This document shows positions 46,674-56,203 of a DNA stretch of 64,000 nucleotides, in pieces. The notes under the pieces are model-generated. The model ran no database searches, had not been told where the DNA came from, and saw only the letters and a list, made by a program, of their open reading frames with translations. The stretch is from contig JBJYXV010000054.1 in NCBI GenBank assembly GCA_046260155.1, forward strand, positions 1 through 64,000, read 5' to 3'. Position 1 is the stretch's first letter. Each line of letters starts with the position of its first letter. Source of the stretch: PFL25 sp046260155 (GTDB lineage: Bacteria > Chloroflexota > Anaerolineae > Anaerolineales > UBA4823). The position numbers and the translations under genes were made by a program.

Positions 46674-47042
46674 ATGGGCTGGTCTGGTATGGTAGAAATT
46701 ATCTGGGAATTTATCGTCAAGGATGAGTTCCGGGGGCAGTTCGAGCTGGCCTATGGACCAGGTGGTGCTTGGAGTAAGCTTTTCGCACGATACCCGGGCT
46801 TTCGAGGCACCACCGTTTTGCGCGATGTAAAAAATCCAGAACGATATCTTACATTCGACGTCTGGGAAACAGAATCCCAGCGGGGACACGCACTGGATGA
46901 ACTACAGGTTGAGTACTCTGAACTGGAAATGGAATTTGAAAAGTGGACCGTGTCAAAGAGCGAGGTGGGTGTCTTCAGAATGTTGAGCGAGGCCGCAGTT
47001 CGCCCCCGCGGCAAAGCCCGCGGTCGAACCAGCCGCAGATAA
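46674..47042 (+). CDS. ABM-domain protein
   Basis: 122 residues. EIIWEFIVKDEFRGQFELAY, GAWSKLFARYPGFRGTTVL, ERYLTFDVWETESQ and LEKWTV-like EFEKWTVSKSEVG match the antibiotic-biosynthesis-monooxygenase/NIPSNAP type of ferredoxin-like barrel. GGAGGT lies 10 bases before ATG 46674; an ATG at 46689 is also possible. The C-terminal tail is Arg-rich (RPRGKARGRTSRR) and unusual. It follows mttB by about 155 bases. Function unknown. Confidence 0.68.
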   Translation: MGWSGMVEIIWEFIVKDEFRGQFELAYGPGGAWSKLFARYPGFRGTTVLRDVKNPERYLTFDVWETESQRGHALDELQVEYSELEMEFEKWTVSKSEVGVFRMLSEAAVRPRGKARGRTSRR

Positions 47043-47341
47043 CATCGCTGAAGCGGGTTCGAGTGGCGGCAGGTTGGATCAGCCCGTGGATGTTGAAGGA
47101 ATCTAAGTGGATTCAAGTAATTGGAGATCCCTCATCGCCGATTTTCTGCTGCAACCATGGGGTACCAGTGTTAATCAATGATGGATATGCCCCCTCACGG
47201 GTAAATCCCTCACGACGAATCATCCTCCATTGTAGATGATGATCGCCTCAATCACCTCTCCTAGTGGTATAAGATGAATTTTCTTGAGGTTACTTCTTTT
47301 TGATCGACCCTAATTTGATTAAAAAAACTTCTGGAGGAAAA

Positions 47342-47980
47342 ATGACTACCCTGATCCTTACCATACTCGCCATCATCTCAGCAGCCCTCCAACTGTGGGG
47401 AGAATACCAGGGACCACCCATGCTGATCTATATCTTCAAACCGCTGACCATGATTCTGATCATCATCATCGCTTTATTGGCAAAGAATCCACCCAGCAAG
47501 AAATACAAGATCGCCATCATTGCAGGATTGATTTTTTCAATGTTTGGAGACATATTTTTGATGCTGCCAGCAGACCTGTTCCTTGCAGGTTTGGTCAGCT
47601 TCCTGGTGGCACAATTGATTTACACCTACGCATTCCGTTCAGGAAGAGCTTTTCGATTCCGGTTCATCGCTATCTTACCTTTCCTGATTTACGGAGTGCT
47701 GGTATTCTGGAATCTCTCACCTGGGTTGGTTGGCTTAGAAATACCTGTGGCCATCTATATCGTCGTCATTTTGATTATGGCCTGGCAGGCATGGGACCAG
47801 TGGGATGACACCCGGGCGAGATGGGCATTGTTCGCGTTGTTCGGGGCAGTGCTGTTCGTCATCTCGGATACAATTCTGGCAGTGAATAAATTTGGGGAAC
47901 CCTTCCTGGCTGCAAGAGCCATGACGCTGACTACCTATTTTTCAGCGCAGTGGTTAATTTCAAAATCCAATTACACATAA
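47342..47980 (+). CDS. Lysoplasmalogenase (YhhN/TMEM86)-family membrane protein
   Basis: 212 residues from ATG 47342, preceded by CTGGAGGAAAA. Eight short TM helices; key motifs IFKPLTMILIIIIALLAK, IFSMFGDIFLMLP and VISDTILAVNKF match the YhhN family, whose conserved Asp residues in the second and third motifs form the active site. Characterised members cleave the vinyl ether of lysoplasmalogens. It is unlinked in function to its neighbours and probably monocistronic. Confidence 0.85.
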   Translation: MTTLILTILAIISAALQLWGEYQGPPMLIYIFKPLTMILIIIIALLAKNPPSKKYKIAIIAGLIFSMFGDIFLMLPADLFLAGLVSFLVAQLIYTYAFRSGRAFRFRFIAILPFLIYGVLVFWNLSPGLVGLEIPVAIYIVVILIMAWQAWDQWDDTRARWALFALFGAVLFVISDTILAVNKFGEPFLAARAMTLTTYFSAQWLISKSNYT

Positions 47981-48242
47981 TCAAGGACCAGCTCTTCTCC
48001 ACTGTGGAGGATAATCCTGATTCGTGCGTTAAGAACCCCTAATTCCAGGATGGTGCATTTCGATAAGTAAAGGGTATTAAATAATCAAATCAGATGTCTC
48101 ATAATAAATTACACACAGATAATTAACCACAATTATTGATAATGTTTTTCTGCTTTCCAATGCAACTCAGGTGCACTTATAAATCTTGGGACGCTTTGGT
48201 TTAGGATTGTGTCCGGTTATTCTTCTTCTTATTGGGTTGCAC

Positions 48243-48974
48243 TCAGTATGCCACACCGATTAGCATGGCTGCAAAGCTCAAATCCATCAACACGTGGATA
48301 AATGCCAGGTAAGGCAATAGCCGGGGCCGCCAGTGTAGAACAATCCCTACAAAAAAAGCGAATGGGAGAAACATCAACGCCCGCCAGAGAATAAACTGGT
48401 AATTGAATAATAAAGGAACTGCAAGGTGTTGGAGGCTTAGAAATAACGATGCTAGTGTGACTGCCGCCCAGCGGTGCACTCCTTGAGATTCCAGTTTTGG
48501 CATCGAATAGGAAAAATAAGTTGGTAATTCGGCCAGACCCTGCGTTACCGGGAATAGTATGAGGCTAATATATACAGCCCAAAGAGGCAAAGGTCGGATC
48601 AATAAAGCCAGAGTCTGCTGAGGATCGACAAATAACAAATTCCCCAGCAATAGATTAGGAAGGAATGAAACAGGACCCAGAAAGACCAGGAGCAGCAATA
48701 GAGCCAGCAGATCGCTTTTTAAATTTCCCCTTTGAATGTGGAATATATCCCAATAACGCTTGCCATCCTGATTGAATAACCATACCAGCAAAGAGATACA
48801 GATCAGATTCGTAATGGTCACTGTGAAAGGCCACCAGCTGGCTGCGGATTCCCATGCATTCGTGAACCCTGCTAAATAGAAACAGAGCGCGATCAACACC
48901 TGAATTCCGGCAAACAGGCTGATCCGCGCGACGAGCATAATCCAGGGCCAGGGGGATGAAGTTTTGGATGCCAT
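48243..48974 (-). CDS. CPBP-like intramembrane protein, divergent active site
   Basis: 243 residues, about seven TM helices. In place of EExxxR it has QGLAELPTYFSY, then SLQHLAVPLLF with a His, and HVLMDLSF near the end. The arrangement is that of CPBP proteins of the subgroup with A-E-x-P-x-Y, where proteolytic activity is doubtful. Start ATG 48974 follows GAAAGGAAATCC. It is intact, unlike the other two CPBP genes in the window. It lies after the TMEM175 genes on the same strand. Confidence 0.6.
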   Translation of the reverse strand: MASKTSSPWPWIMLVARISLFAGIQVLIALCFYLAGFTNAWESAASWWPFTVTITNLICISLLVWLFNQDGKRYWDIFHIQRGNLKSDLLALLLLLVFLGPVSFLPNLLLGNLLFVDPQQTLALLIRPLPLWAVYISLILFPVTQGLAELPTYFSYSMPKLESQGVHRWAAVTLASLFLSLQHLAVPLLFNYQFILWRALMFLPFAFFVGIVLHWRPRLLPYLAFIHVLMDLSFAAMLIGVAY

Positions 48975-49022
48975 ATGGATTTCCTTTCAAGTAACCAACA
49001 CATCAATAAAAGCAATCATGGT

Positions 49023-49655
49023 TCATTGGTCACGCACATTGATCAATTGTTGTCGTTGACGTTTGCCCCAGATTGCCACCAGATTGGGCCACAGAACCCA
49101 GGAAAGGTAAGCAATGAAGGGGTTAAGAAAACTAAATCCAATCGATAGCAACCAACCAATAGAGATCACAAACCACACCTGGGTCGTAATTTTCAATATC
49201 CGGGGCTCGGAATGGATGGCAAACTGTGAAGCCCTATCTTCGACATAGAACCAAAAACCCCAATTGGTCAAAGCCTGAAGGAAACAATTGACCGAAAAAC
49301 AGGCTGCGGCTATTTTTTCACCAGGAAAACGGCCCACGATTGCAGTGCTTACGGGGATCAATGTGATGAAGAGCAGACCCAGCATGGTAAGCCAGAGCAT
49401 GACCGAATCGGCACTCGTAATATGCCGGAACATCCGTTGGTGAACAACCCAGTAATTGGCAATCGAATAGAATGCAATGAAATAAATGTACAGGCGCGGC
49501 AGCATACCGTGCAGGCTTTCTGGGAGATTAGTAACACCCTCCTCTGGTGGGCGTAATTCCAAAACCAGTAAAGTCATCGTGATAGCAAATACACCGTCGA
49601 TCAAAAAAGTCAATCGCTCGAGGTTGACATAATTGGACGATGTGATATTTGACAT
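49023..49655 (-). CDS. TMEM175-family potassium channel, second copy
   Basis: 210 residues, six TM helices. N-terminal LERLTFLIDGVFAITMTLLV corresponds to the R-x4-F-S-D-x-V-F-A-I motif that forms the pore helix, but Ser is replaced by Ile. Bacterial TMEM175 proteins form tetrameric K+-selective leak channels. It is 63 bases after the first copy. The intergenic DNA has a 5-bp hairpin (AGGGG/CCCCT, 49671-49687) including part of the GAGGGGAT purine stretch 15 bases before the ATG. Confidence 0.85.
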   Translation of the reverse strand: MSNITSSNYVNLERLTFLIDGVFAITMTLLVLELRPPEEGVTNLPESLHGMLPRLYIYFIAFYSIANYWVVHQRMFRHITSADSVMLWLTMLGLLFITLIPVSTAIVGRFPGEKIAAACFSVNCFLQALTNWGFWFYVEDRASQFAIHSEPRILKITTQVWFVISIGWLLSIGFSFLNPFIAYLSWVLWPNLVAIWGKRQRQQLINVRDQ

Positions 49656-49718
49656 TTTTTTACTATCAATCCCCTCTTCCGCAGGGGGTAAATTTCCGGA
49701 TTGAACAATGATAGACCA

Positions 49719-50351
49719 CTAATCTTTATAAGCAAAGAGAGATATAAAAAGAATCAGTAACCACAAAAGCTTTGCCAGATTCTCATCGAAGAGAGCTACA
49801 ACAATCGAAAATAGGAAAACTAAAGATGTGGCAAGGGGTCCTATAAATTGCCGGCGAATCTGCTTTGAGTCTAAATCAGGAACGATAAGCCTATGGTGCC
49901 AGGAAGCATATCCCCAAATCGCAGTCATTAAAAGACTTAACAAGAACATCGTTAGTGCATAGATAATTGTGGCTGCTGGACCCGAATATTTACTGATGAT
50001 TGAACTTGGGAACGGTATAAAGGCGATGATCATCAGAAAAAAAAGGTTGAGGGTCATCAGCCTGCTGTTATACCGTTTGATATATCTAAATTTCCTATGA
50101 TGGCCCATCCAAGCTGTGCCAATTACCCAGAAACTAATGAAGTAAGCCAGGTAGTCATGCCACATACCCAGAAATTGTTCCAAGAATTGGTTATCCTCTA
50201 ATACTTCTCCCGTTTCGGGCAAACGAATATCTAATACAAGAAGAGTTATGGCAATTGCAAAAACAGCATCACTGAAGAAGATAATTCGCTCTAAGCCTAA
50301 ATCATCAGCGGTAGAAGGATGGTGCTCGTTGACGGTGGACAGGTGGTTCAT
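49719..50351 (-). CDS. TMEM175-family potassium channel, first copy
   Basis: 210 residues from ATG 50351, which overlaps the upstream lipoprotein stop (ATGA). The motif is complete: LERIIFFSDAVFAIAITLLV, followed by about five TM helices. It is expected to form a K+ leak channel. Coupling with the lipoprotein gene and the neighbouring second copy suggests co-production, possibly as a heteromer. Confidence 0.9.
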   Translation of the reverse strand: MNHLSTVNEHHPSTADDLGLERIIFFSDAVFAIAITLLVLDIRLPETGEVLEDNQFLEQFLGMWHDYLAYFISFWVIGTAWMGHHRKFRYIKRYNSRLMTLNLFFLMIIAFIPFPSSIISKYSGPAATIIYALTMFLLSLLMTAIWGYASWHHRLIVPDLDSKQIRRQFIGPLATSLVFLFSIVVALFDENLAKLLWLLILFISLFAYKD

Positions 50352-51250
50352 TGTGTAACCTGGATGGATGAAATTAACGCATCCAGCTGATTGAGCATGG
50401 GAGAGAATGTCTCTTGAGGCAAGGAATTTAGAAGGTTGGTTACAGCGTTGTAGTAGCCTAGCCAATCTGCCTCCGGATCTGTTATGTCTGGGTAAACGAT
50501 CCCTCCGGGCGGGAGCATTGCTCCGCCATCACTGGTCTCTGCAAGTACCGGGGCAGTGATTGGCAGAATAGCAATGACGTAATATGCCCCATCGCTGGTC
50601 AACCCTTGAAATTGGTAAAACAGCTCCTGGTTATTCGCTGAAATTGGAGACTGGGCGTATTCAGTAAGGAAACGGACACCTTGCCCGTTTTGAAACGAGA
50701 TCACCTCGATGTTAGAGGCAAATGCCTGCTCAGCATGGAGAAAAGGTACCCTGGGAAGTTGGTCGCTACTGATCTGGACGCCATGATTGGCTAGAATATT
50801 TATCAGACGGTGGATACTTTCAAATGCCGCGGAAAATTGTTCTCCATAATCTGTGGCGGGGTAAATAAGAATTCGTGGTTGGTGGGATTTACCCTGCAGG
50901 AGATACCCGTCCAGAGTTAGTTGGATGTGACCAGGGGTCACTTCCCAGGGTGCGATATCTTCTCCTTCGGCGCGTGAAAATTGGCTGCCACTAGTCCCAC
51001 TGGCTACCCCTGATGGGAGGATGAAGTTCAACATCCCGTAGAATACCGGTTGACCCTCGATGGATGTTGGAGCGGATTTTGTTGTCTCAGCGGCAGGGGA
51101 CATCAGAGTTGAATTCACAGCAGGATCCTCGCTTGTCACAATGACGGCATCCGTAGATTCGGGATTGGATAGGGATATCCCTGTCTGAGGAGACTTACAC
51201 GCTAAGGTTACACAGATGAATATACAAATGATGAAGAGTAATTTTTTCAT
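50348..51250 (-). CDS. Secreted lipoprotein, unknown
   Basis: 300 residues from ATG 51250 (AAGG upstream; two earlier in-frame ATGs). Lipoprotein signal MKKLLFIICIFICV with lipobox VTLAC (Cys about 17). A Ser/Thr-rich linker (about 20-70) leads to an extracellular domain with GMLNFILPSGVASGTSG, GHIQLTLDGY, HQPRILIYPATDYGE, VRFLTEYAQSPISANN and YYVIAILPITAPVLAE. I recognise the general pattern from other Chloroflexota surface proteins, but not its function. Its stop overlaps the first TMEM175 gene. Confidence 0.78.
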   Translation of the reverse strand: MKKLLFIICIFICVTLACKSPQTGISLSNPESTDAVIVTSEDPAVNSTLMSPAAETTKSAPTSIEGQPVFYGMLNFILPSGVASGTSGSQFSRAEGEDIAPWEVTPGHIQLTLDGYLLQGKSHQPRILIYPATDYGEQFSAAFESIHRLINILANHGVQISSDQLPRVPFLHAEQAFASNIEVISFQNGQGVRFLTEYAQSPISANNQELFYQFQGLTSDGAYYVIAILPITAPVLAETSDGGAMLPPGGIVYPDITDPEADWLGYYNAVTNLLNSLPQETFSPMLNQLDALISSIQVTQ

Positions 51251-51535
51251 CGTGATCATCCTTTTCATAATTATTTATTCCCCTCACGCCCTTTATCGTC
51301 GATCTTGATATCAAACACAATCTTCCTTCACTTTTTTTCTCGCTGCAATCATTCTGATAAAGCCCATGCAGCAACCGAAATCACCTTCCAGTACGATGAG
51401 ATCGCTCTTCAACCAAGGAGAATCGTGTCCTGAAGTTTAACGAGCTCTTTTCCACAAGAACAAGTTTTGCTCGCCCTGAAGGAATGAAAATTACAACGGC
51501 CCGACTATTCCTAATCGTCGGAATGGATCCTGATT

Positions 51536-51970
51536 TTATCCAGGCAGTAATACATTAACCAAAATACCAAGCCCTCCAATGATCAGCAACACAGGTCCAA
51601 GAATCGCCCAATTCAGGTCAAACAGGAACATGAAAGCTACCATGGTCAGGATAAAACCGCTGATCAAAGATGCGCGTGCTGGACCGGACAGCCGACCATC
51701 ACTCTGGTAAGTTCTCCAGGCATTAGCAAATGCCCCAAAGGCTGGGAGCAAGATGAATAAAGCCCACCAGTTTTCCAGATAGAAAGTGGTCAGGTTTTGG
51801 AACATGATCATGAGACCAGCTAAAATAAGTATGGCCCCTAATAGCCACGAAGAGCCATAGCGCCTCGCACGTCGGTCGTTGATGCGCTGGCGTCGTGCAG
51901 CTCGGCGGCTGTAATTCGCAGATTCGGGCTGACTGTTTTCATGTTGTTCAGTTTCTGGATTGTTATCCAT
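51536..51970 (-). CDS. Small multi-TM membrane protein
   Basis: 144 residues. An Arg/His/Asn-rich cytoplasmic N-terminus of about 35 residues is followed by four TM helices (WLLGAILILAGLMIMFQ, NWWALFILLPAFGAF, ASLISGFILTMVAFMFLF and NWAILGPVLLIIGGLGILV). This resembles the LiaF-N/DUF5668 type of small membrane protein often found near two-component genes. It lies 50 bases downstream of a receiver-domain gene on the same strand and may belong to that operon. Ribosome binding site GGAGA. Confidence 0.78.
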   Translation of the reverse strand: MDNNPETEQHENSQPESANYSRRAARRQRINDRRARRYGSSWLLGAILILAGLMIMFQNLTTFYLENWWALFILLPAFGAFANAWRTYQSDGRLSGPARASLISGFILTMVAFMFLFDLNWAILGPVLLIIGGLGILVNVLLPG

Positions 51971-52020
51971 AATAGTCTCTCCGTCTTAATAAAAGTCTAG
52001 TTTCAGGTATTTGTTCAGCA

Positions 52021-52380
52021 TCAATCTACAAGCACCCGCTGAAGCACATCCAAAAGGTTTTCTGGAGGATCGGTTTTACAGATAAACGCATCAGCACCAT
52101 CATCTAATACCTGTCGCCTGATTTCGGGAAGAGTGTTAAGTATGATGATTTTAAGGTCGGGATCTAGCGCGCGTAAAACTGAAATCCGTTCATGAGTCGG
52201 GCGCCCGGGAAGAGCCCAGTCAAGAATGACGCAGGCAGGATGCGAATCTTCCACCTGAGCCAGAACGTGTTCCATATCTCTGGCTTCGTTAATTAATTCC
52301 AGATCTAACCGCGTATTAATCAATAAACGTAAAGCCGAAAGGATATGTGCGCTATCATCAGCCAGCAGAATACGAGTCAT
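52021..52380 (-). CDS. Stand-alone receiver-domain response regulator
   Basis: 119 residues from ATG 52380 (GAGGTG directly upstream). A single CheY-like domain: ILLADDSAHILSAL acidic pocket, phospho-acceptor Asp in CVILDWALPGRP, Thr-like position in IIILNTLPE (Asn-Thr) and Lys in DAFICKTDPPE. No output domain. It lies after the NarL-type regulator and its kinase on the same strand and could act in the same phosphorelay. Confidence 0.88.
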   Translation of the reverse strand: MTRILLADDSAHILSALRLLINTRLDLELINEARDMEHVLAQVEDSHPACVILDWALPGRPTHERISVLRALDPDLKIIILNTLPEIRRQVLDDGADAFICKTDPPENLLDVLQRVLVD

Positions 52381-52567
52381 TTTCACCTCATGCCCGTACT
52401 GTATCCCAGATCTGTTATTCGAGCCCCATGCAGTGGTAGAGTTTCCCTACTGGTCAAGTGGACAGGTTTTCTATCGATTTTCCCGCCTGAATAATCAGAA
52501 TCTTAAATTCATAGAACAAGGCAACTCTATTTTCGAGCAACTGCCCTGTGATGATAATCGATCCAGC

Positions 52568-53203
52568 CTAAACTAGTTTTTTCTGAATCGCGGTAGTTGC
52601 AGCAGCCACACGGTTTTCCACCCCTAATTTGGTCAGGATATTGCTGATATGATATTTGACGGTAGAGAGGCTTATCACCAGTTTTTGCGCGATCTCAGTG
52701 TTGCTTAACCCATCTACCATAAGTTTGAGCACTTCCCGCTCACGTTCGGTAAGCTCTTCAAACTCTCGATCATGCAATTTTGTCTGGACCAGTATCTGAG
52801 CAGCCTCGGGTGAAAGGGTCATCTTCCCGGCATGAGCGGATCGGATCGCGGAAACTAGCTCACTTGCGGTGACATTTTTCATCAGGTAACCAATCGCTCC
52901 TGCTTGCAGTGCACCCTGAACGAGATCGTCTTCCTGAAAACTCGTCAAGGCGATTACTTTCACATGTGGATATTTTTCCTTGATCAGGCGCGTGGCTGTT
53001 ACACCATCGGTACCAGGCATCACCAGGTCCATGAGAATCACGTCTGGATGAAGCAGACTGCAACGCCCAACAGCTTCATCTCCATTTTCAGCTTCACCGA
53101 CCAATTCCAGGTCTGGATAAGTAGCGAAGAAAGCACCTAGCCCGCTACGGACAACAGCATGATCGTCTACAATCAACACTCGGATGCGGACATTATCGGC
53201 CAT
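52568..53203 (-). CDS. NarL/LuxR-family response regulator
   Basis: 211 residues. Receiver domain with IVDDHAVVRSG, Asp59 in VILMDLVMPGTDG, and Lys in YLMKNVTASEL. C-terminal LuxR HTH: LTEREREVLKLMVDGLSN, then TEIAQKLVISLSTVKYHISN. It starts 5 bases after the PAS-kinase stop, and is its cognate regulator. Ribosome binding site AAAGGA. Confidence 0.95.
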   Translation of the reverse strand: MADNVRIRVLIVDDHAVVRSGLGAFFATYPDLELVGEAENGDEAVGRCSLLHPDVILMDLVMPGTDGVTATRLIKEKYPHVKVIALTSFQEDDLVQGALQAGAIGYLMKNVTASELVSAIRSAHAGKMTLSPEAAQILVQTKLHDREFEELTEREREVLKLMVDGLSNTEIAQKLVISLSTVKYHISNILTKLGVENRVAAATTAIQKKLV

Positions 53204-53208
53204 CTTGG

Positions 53209-54414
53209 TTATCCTTTGTCTTTCTCAGCAGCATCTTGCCAGAGGACAGAAATTTGCGTCCCTTCACCTGGTTGGCTATAAATTGAACAATTCGCTCCGA
53301 TCGCCTCAGCCCGTTCACACATAATTCTTAAACCCATGTGATCAGGTGATACAGTTTCCAGATCGAAACCGCTGCCATCATCAATGATCAACAGGCGAAC
53401 AGATTTTCCCAAATTGAGCCTCACCAGCACGCTCGTGGCTTTAGCATGTTTGACAATATTGTTTAATGCTTCCTGGGTAATCCGGTACAATGCTATTTGC
53501 ACATCAGGTGGAATAACAGCTTGCCCTTCAACCGTGAAATGGATCGGGAGCCGGGCACGACCTATCAAAGACTCGCAATATTGTCGCAACAAATCAGGTA
53601 GTGGAATCTGGACGAGTGAACTTGGACGCAGTTCCACCAACAAGGTGCGCATTTCAGCTAGTGCACCGCGTGTTAATTGGCGTAGTTCATCTAGGCGGCG
53701 TTTTCCTTCCTCCGGATTTAACGCCCATAGATCTGGCAGCACTTCTGCGATGATGCTGGCTGAAAACAAGGTTTGAGTGACCGCATCATGCAGATCGCGT
53801 GCAAGACGAGTCCGTTCGCTGTTTATTGCATCCTGGGCAGCTTTCTCAGCCAGAGCTCGCTCAGCTTTCTGGCGTTGGGATATCTCTTCCTCCAAGCGCC
53901 GGTTAATCTGTGTAAGCTCGCGTGTGCGTTCAGTGACCTTTTGTTCCAGTGTCAGCAGATATTCGGCATCTCTCGCCGCAATTCTTTCTTGGGCCAATTT
54001 CTGTTCGGTGATGTCTTCGATTAAACCAACTACGTTACAAGGTTCTCCATCTCCATCACGCACCAATGAATATGTCACCCTTCCCCAAAATATACGCCCG
54101 CTTTTATGGACGTAACGCCTTTCTACCGAAAACTCATTCCTTTTTCCAGAAATTAATTCAGCGAATGCTTCGTTTCCAAGTTCGCGATCTTCGGGATGGG
54201 CCAGATCGACGGGATGGACTCGCCTCAGTTCATTCTCGGAGTACCCCGTAATTCTGGTTGCTGCCTGGTTGACCTTCAGCACACGCCGATCGAGTGTTGA
54301 GAGGGTCATACCAACCGAGGCATTATCAAACATAGCTCGAAAACGCGCTTCAGATTGCTGCAACTCATCTAAAACCTTTTTCGGATCCACTTCTTGGGGA
54401 GGGAGATATGTCAT
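53209..54414 (-). CDS. Cytoplasmic PAS-domain histidine kinase (HisKA_3)
   Basis: 401 residues from ATG 54414 (a TTG 6 bases upstream is in frame; no strong ribosome binding site). PAS domain at about 24-140 (RFRAMFDNASVGMTL, VGLIEDITEQK), a coiled coil (about 140-200), phospho-acceptor His209 in RLARDLHDAVTQTL, and HATPase with ALNNIVKHAKATSV and DDGSGFDLE. Without TM helices it should sense a soluble signal through PAS. It pairs with the NarL-type regulator downstream. Confidence 0.93.
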   Translation of the reverse strand: MTYLPPQEVDPKKVLDELQQSEARFRAMFDNASVGMTLSTLDRRVLKVNQAATRITGYSENELRRVHPVDLAHPEDRELGNEAFAELISGKRNEFSVERRYVHKSGRIFWGRVTYSLVRDGDGEPCNVVGLIEDITEQKLAQERIAARDAEYLLTLEQKVTERTRELTQINRRLEEEISQRQKAERALAEKAAQDAINSERTRLARDLHDAVTQTLFSASIIAEVLPDLWALNPEEGKRRLDELRQLTRGALAEMRTLLVELRPSSLVQIPLPDLLRQYCESLIGRARLPIHFTVEGQAVIPPDVQIALYRITQEALNNIVKHAKATSVLVRLNLGKSVRLLIIDDGSGFDLETVSPDHMGLRIMCERAEAIGANCSIYSQPGEGTQISVLWQDAAEKDKG

Positions 54415-54787
54415 GTCCAAGCCATAATAGGTGCAGATAATTCAGATGATTCTAGCATTGCTTCCTGATTTTTACAGCTTTTTGAATAAACCTGCAAGGT
54501 GATTAATAGCAGAACGGTGTAATAATTCGAATCCTCCCAAAATTGATGGTATATTTTTTTATACAACAAATTTGATCGCCGGGTTGAGCGGTAATCAGAG
54601 CAGGCACTGAATTAGTTAACGAGTCACAGTATACAGTTCAGATCAGAAATGCCTAAAAACCAAGAATAATCTTCAAAAGCCTGTAGACCCAACCGCCGTG
54701 AAATGGTTTTTTGAAACAGCACTCCAGATTCTTCATTAAAAAAATCCACCACTACCCTGAAAACCAGCAGTAAAGTACCTAAATGTG
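54415..54787. other. Intergenic region between kinase and CODH operons
   Basis: About 370 bases with no supported gene; the kinase promoter should lie here. AT-rich around 54541-54570, including TATATTTTTTTATA. Confidence 0.4.
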
Positions 54788-54825
54788 AAATAACGGAGCA
54801 CACGACGAGGTGTGCTCCGTTATTT
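54788..54825 (-). terminator. Bidirectional-type terminator after CODH operon
   Basis: A perfect 16-bp stem (54788-54803 / 54810-54825), AAATAACGGAGCACAC against its reverse complement, with a GACGAG loop. The AT-rich ends give a T run in either direction. It lies 78 bases beyond the last gene of the CODH operon. Confidence 0.9.
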
Positions 54826-54902
54826 CTTGGGAGGCTTGGTCCATCTACCCCTTGCTCACTCCCATCCTTTAACACCCTGAACCGGGGTTGAAGGAGGTAA
54901 AT

Positions 54903-56129
54903 TTACGTGAAAGCTTCAATTGCCCTCCAGACCATAGCCCCCTGCCCAAAATTCGGATCGAGCAGCCTATCTTTGATGGGGCGGATGTCGCTGCCCTTGT
55001 TCATTAACGCGCGCAGGATACCTGCACCGCGGATGTCACCTGCCAGCTGGAATCCGACCAGGTGGTTTTCTTTGATGTAGATTGTCCGCAGATAACCTTC
55101 GCTCTTTTCTTGCAGGATTTCATCACCTTCTTTCAGTCCTACAGCCATGATCTGTAATCCCAGGTGCTTGAGGCTATTCATGCGCTCCCCACCCGGGTAG
55201 ACAGTATCGTATCCAACCAGGTTCAAGCCGACCACTTTCCCCTGCTCCACAGCATTAGGGAAGATGGCATGCACATAGGTCTCGCCGGTCAACCGGTCAG
55301 GAACTTCGACCACATCTCCAGCCGCATAGATATCAGGTGCACTGGTGCAAAGGTGGTCATCAACTCGTAAACCCCAATTATGCTCAATGCCGCTGTCTTC
55401 CAGTAAATCCAGGTTGGGTTTAACGCCAGTTGCAGCAATCAGGATATCTGCTTCCAACTCATCACCGGACGTTAAACGTACGACTTGCGCACTTCCATTA
55501 CCGAGAAATGCTTCACCCTTGGTATTCAAGCGCACATCAACGCCGCGCTGGCGCATTAAATCTAGTGCGATGGCCGCGGTTTCCGCATCCAGCATAGCAG
55601 ACATGACCTGGTCTAGCATCTCAACCTGGATCACCGACACATCCAGCTCGCGCAGCAGCAGGGCGATTTCCATGCCAATGAAACCTGCCCCCACGATCAC
55701 GGCTGTTTTCGCCCTACCAGCTTTGACCTCGTCAACAATGGCTTCTGCAGCACTTAAGGACTTGAAGTTATGCACGCCTGGCATGTCAGAACCAGAGACA
55801 GGCGCATACAGGCGGCTGCCCGTGGCAATCACCAGGCGGTCGTAATCCAGTTCTTTCCCGTCTTCCAATTGCAAGCGGTGTGCATCTGGCTGGATGCTGG
55901 CAACTTTTACGCCCTGCTGATAATCCAATCTCATTAGCTCGGGCCACTCACTGCCGCGCCATAGGTGAAAATTCGAACCTGTGATGAAGTGATCTGCCAT
56001 CGCAGGCGGTGAGTAAGGGAGTGATGGCTCCGCGCTCAACATCACGATCTCCGACTGGTGATCGTGAACGCGGATAGTTTCGGCTGTACTTACGCCAGCC
56101 GGGCCAGCCCCGATGATTATGATTTTCAT
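54903..56129 (-). CDS. FAD/NAD(P)-dependent oxidoreductase of the CODH operon
   Basis: 408 residues of the pyridine nucleotide-disulfide oxidoreductase type, with FAD site IIGAGPAGVSTAETI, NAD site VIVGAGFIGMEIALLL, and FAD-binding TSAPDIYAAGDVVEVPD. There is no redox-active Cys pair, as in rubredoxin or ferredoxin reductase-like members. Placed behind cooF and cooS, it matches the FNOR often found with these genes, and would pass electrons from CO via the ferredoxin to NAD(P). Ribosome binding site AAAGGAGG. It is 74 bases downstream of cooS. Confidence 0.9.
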   Translation of the reverse strand: MKIIIIGAGPAGVSTAETIRVHDHQSEIVMLSAEPSLPYSPPAMADHFITGSNFHLWRGSEWPELMRLDYQQGVKVASIQPDAHRLQLEDGKELDYDRLVIATGSRLYAPVSGSDMPGVHNFKSLSAAEAIVDEVKAGRAKTAVIVGAGFIGMEIALLLRELDVSVIQVEMLDQVMSAMLDAETAAIALDLMRQRGVDVRLNTKGEAFLGNGSAQVVRLTSGDELEADILIAATGVKPNLDLLEDSGIEHNWGLRVDDHLCTSAPDIYAAGDVVEVPDRLTGETYVHAIFPNAVEQGKVVGLNLVGYDTVYPGGERMNSLKHLGLQIMAVGLKEGDEILQEKSEGYLRTIYIKENHLVGFQLAGDIRGAGILRALMNKGSDIRPIKDRLLDPNFGQGAMVWRAIEAFT

Positions 56130-56203
56130 ATCGCCTCCTTTCTTCTCTCACTCACCAACCTCCCGCCGATCTTGTTTCAGGAGATGGGGTGAGGGACTAA
56201 AGC

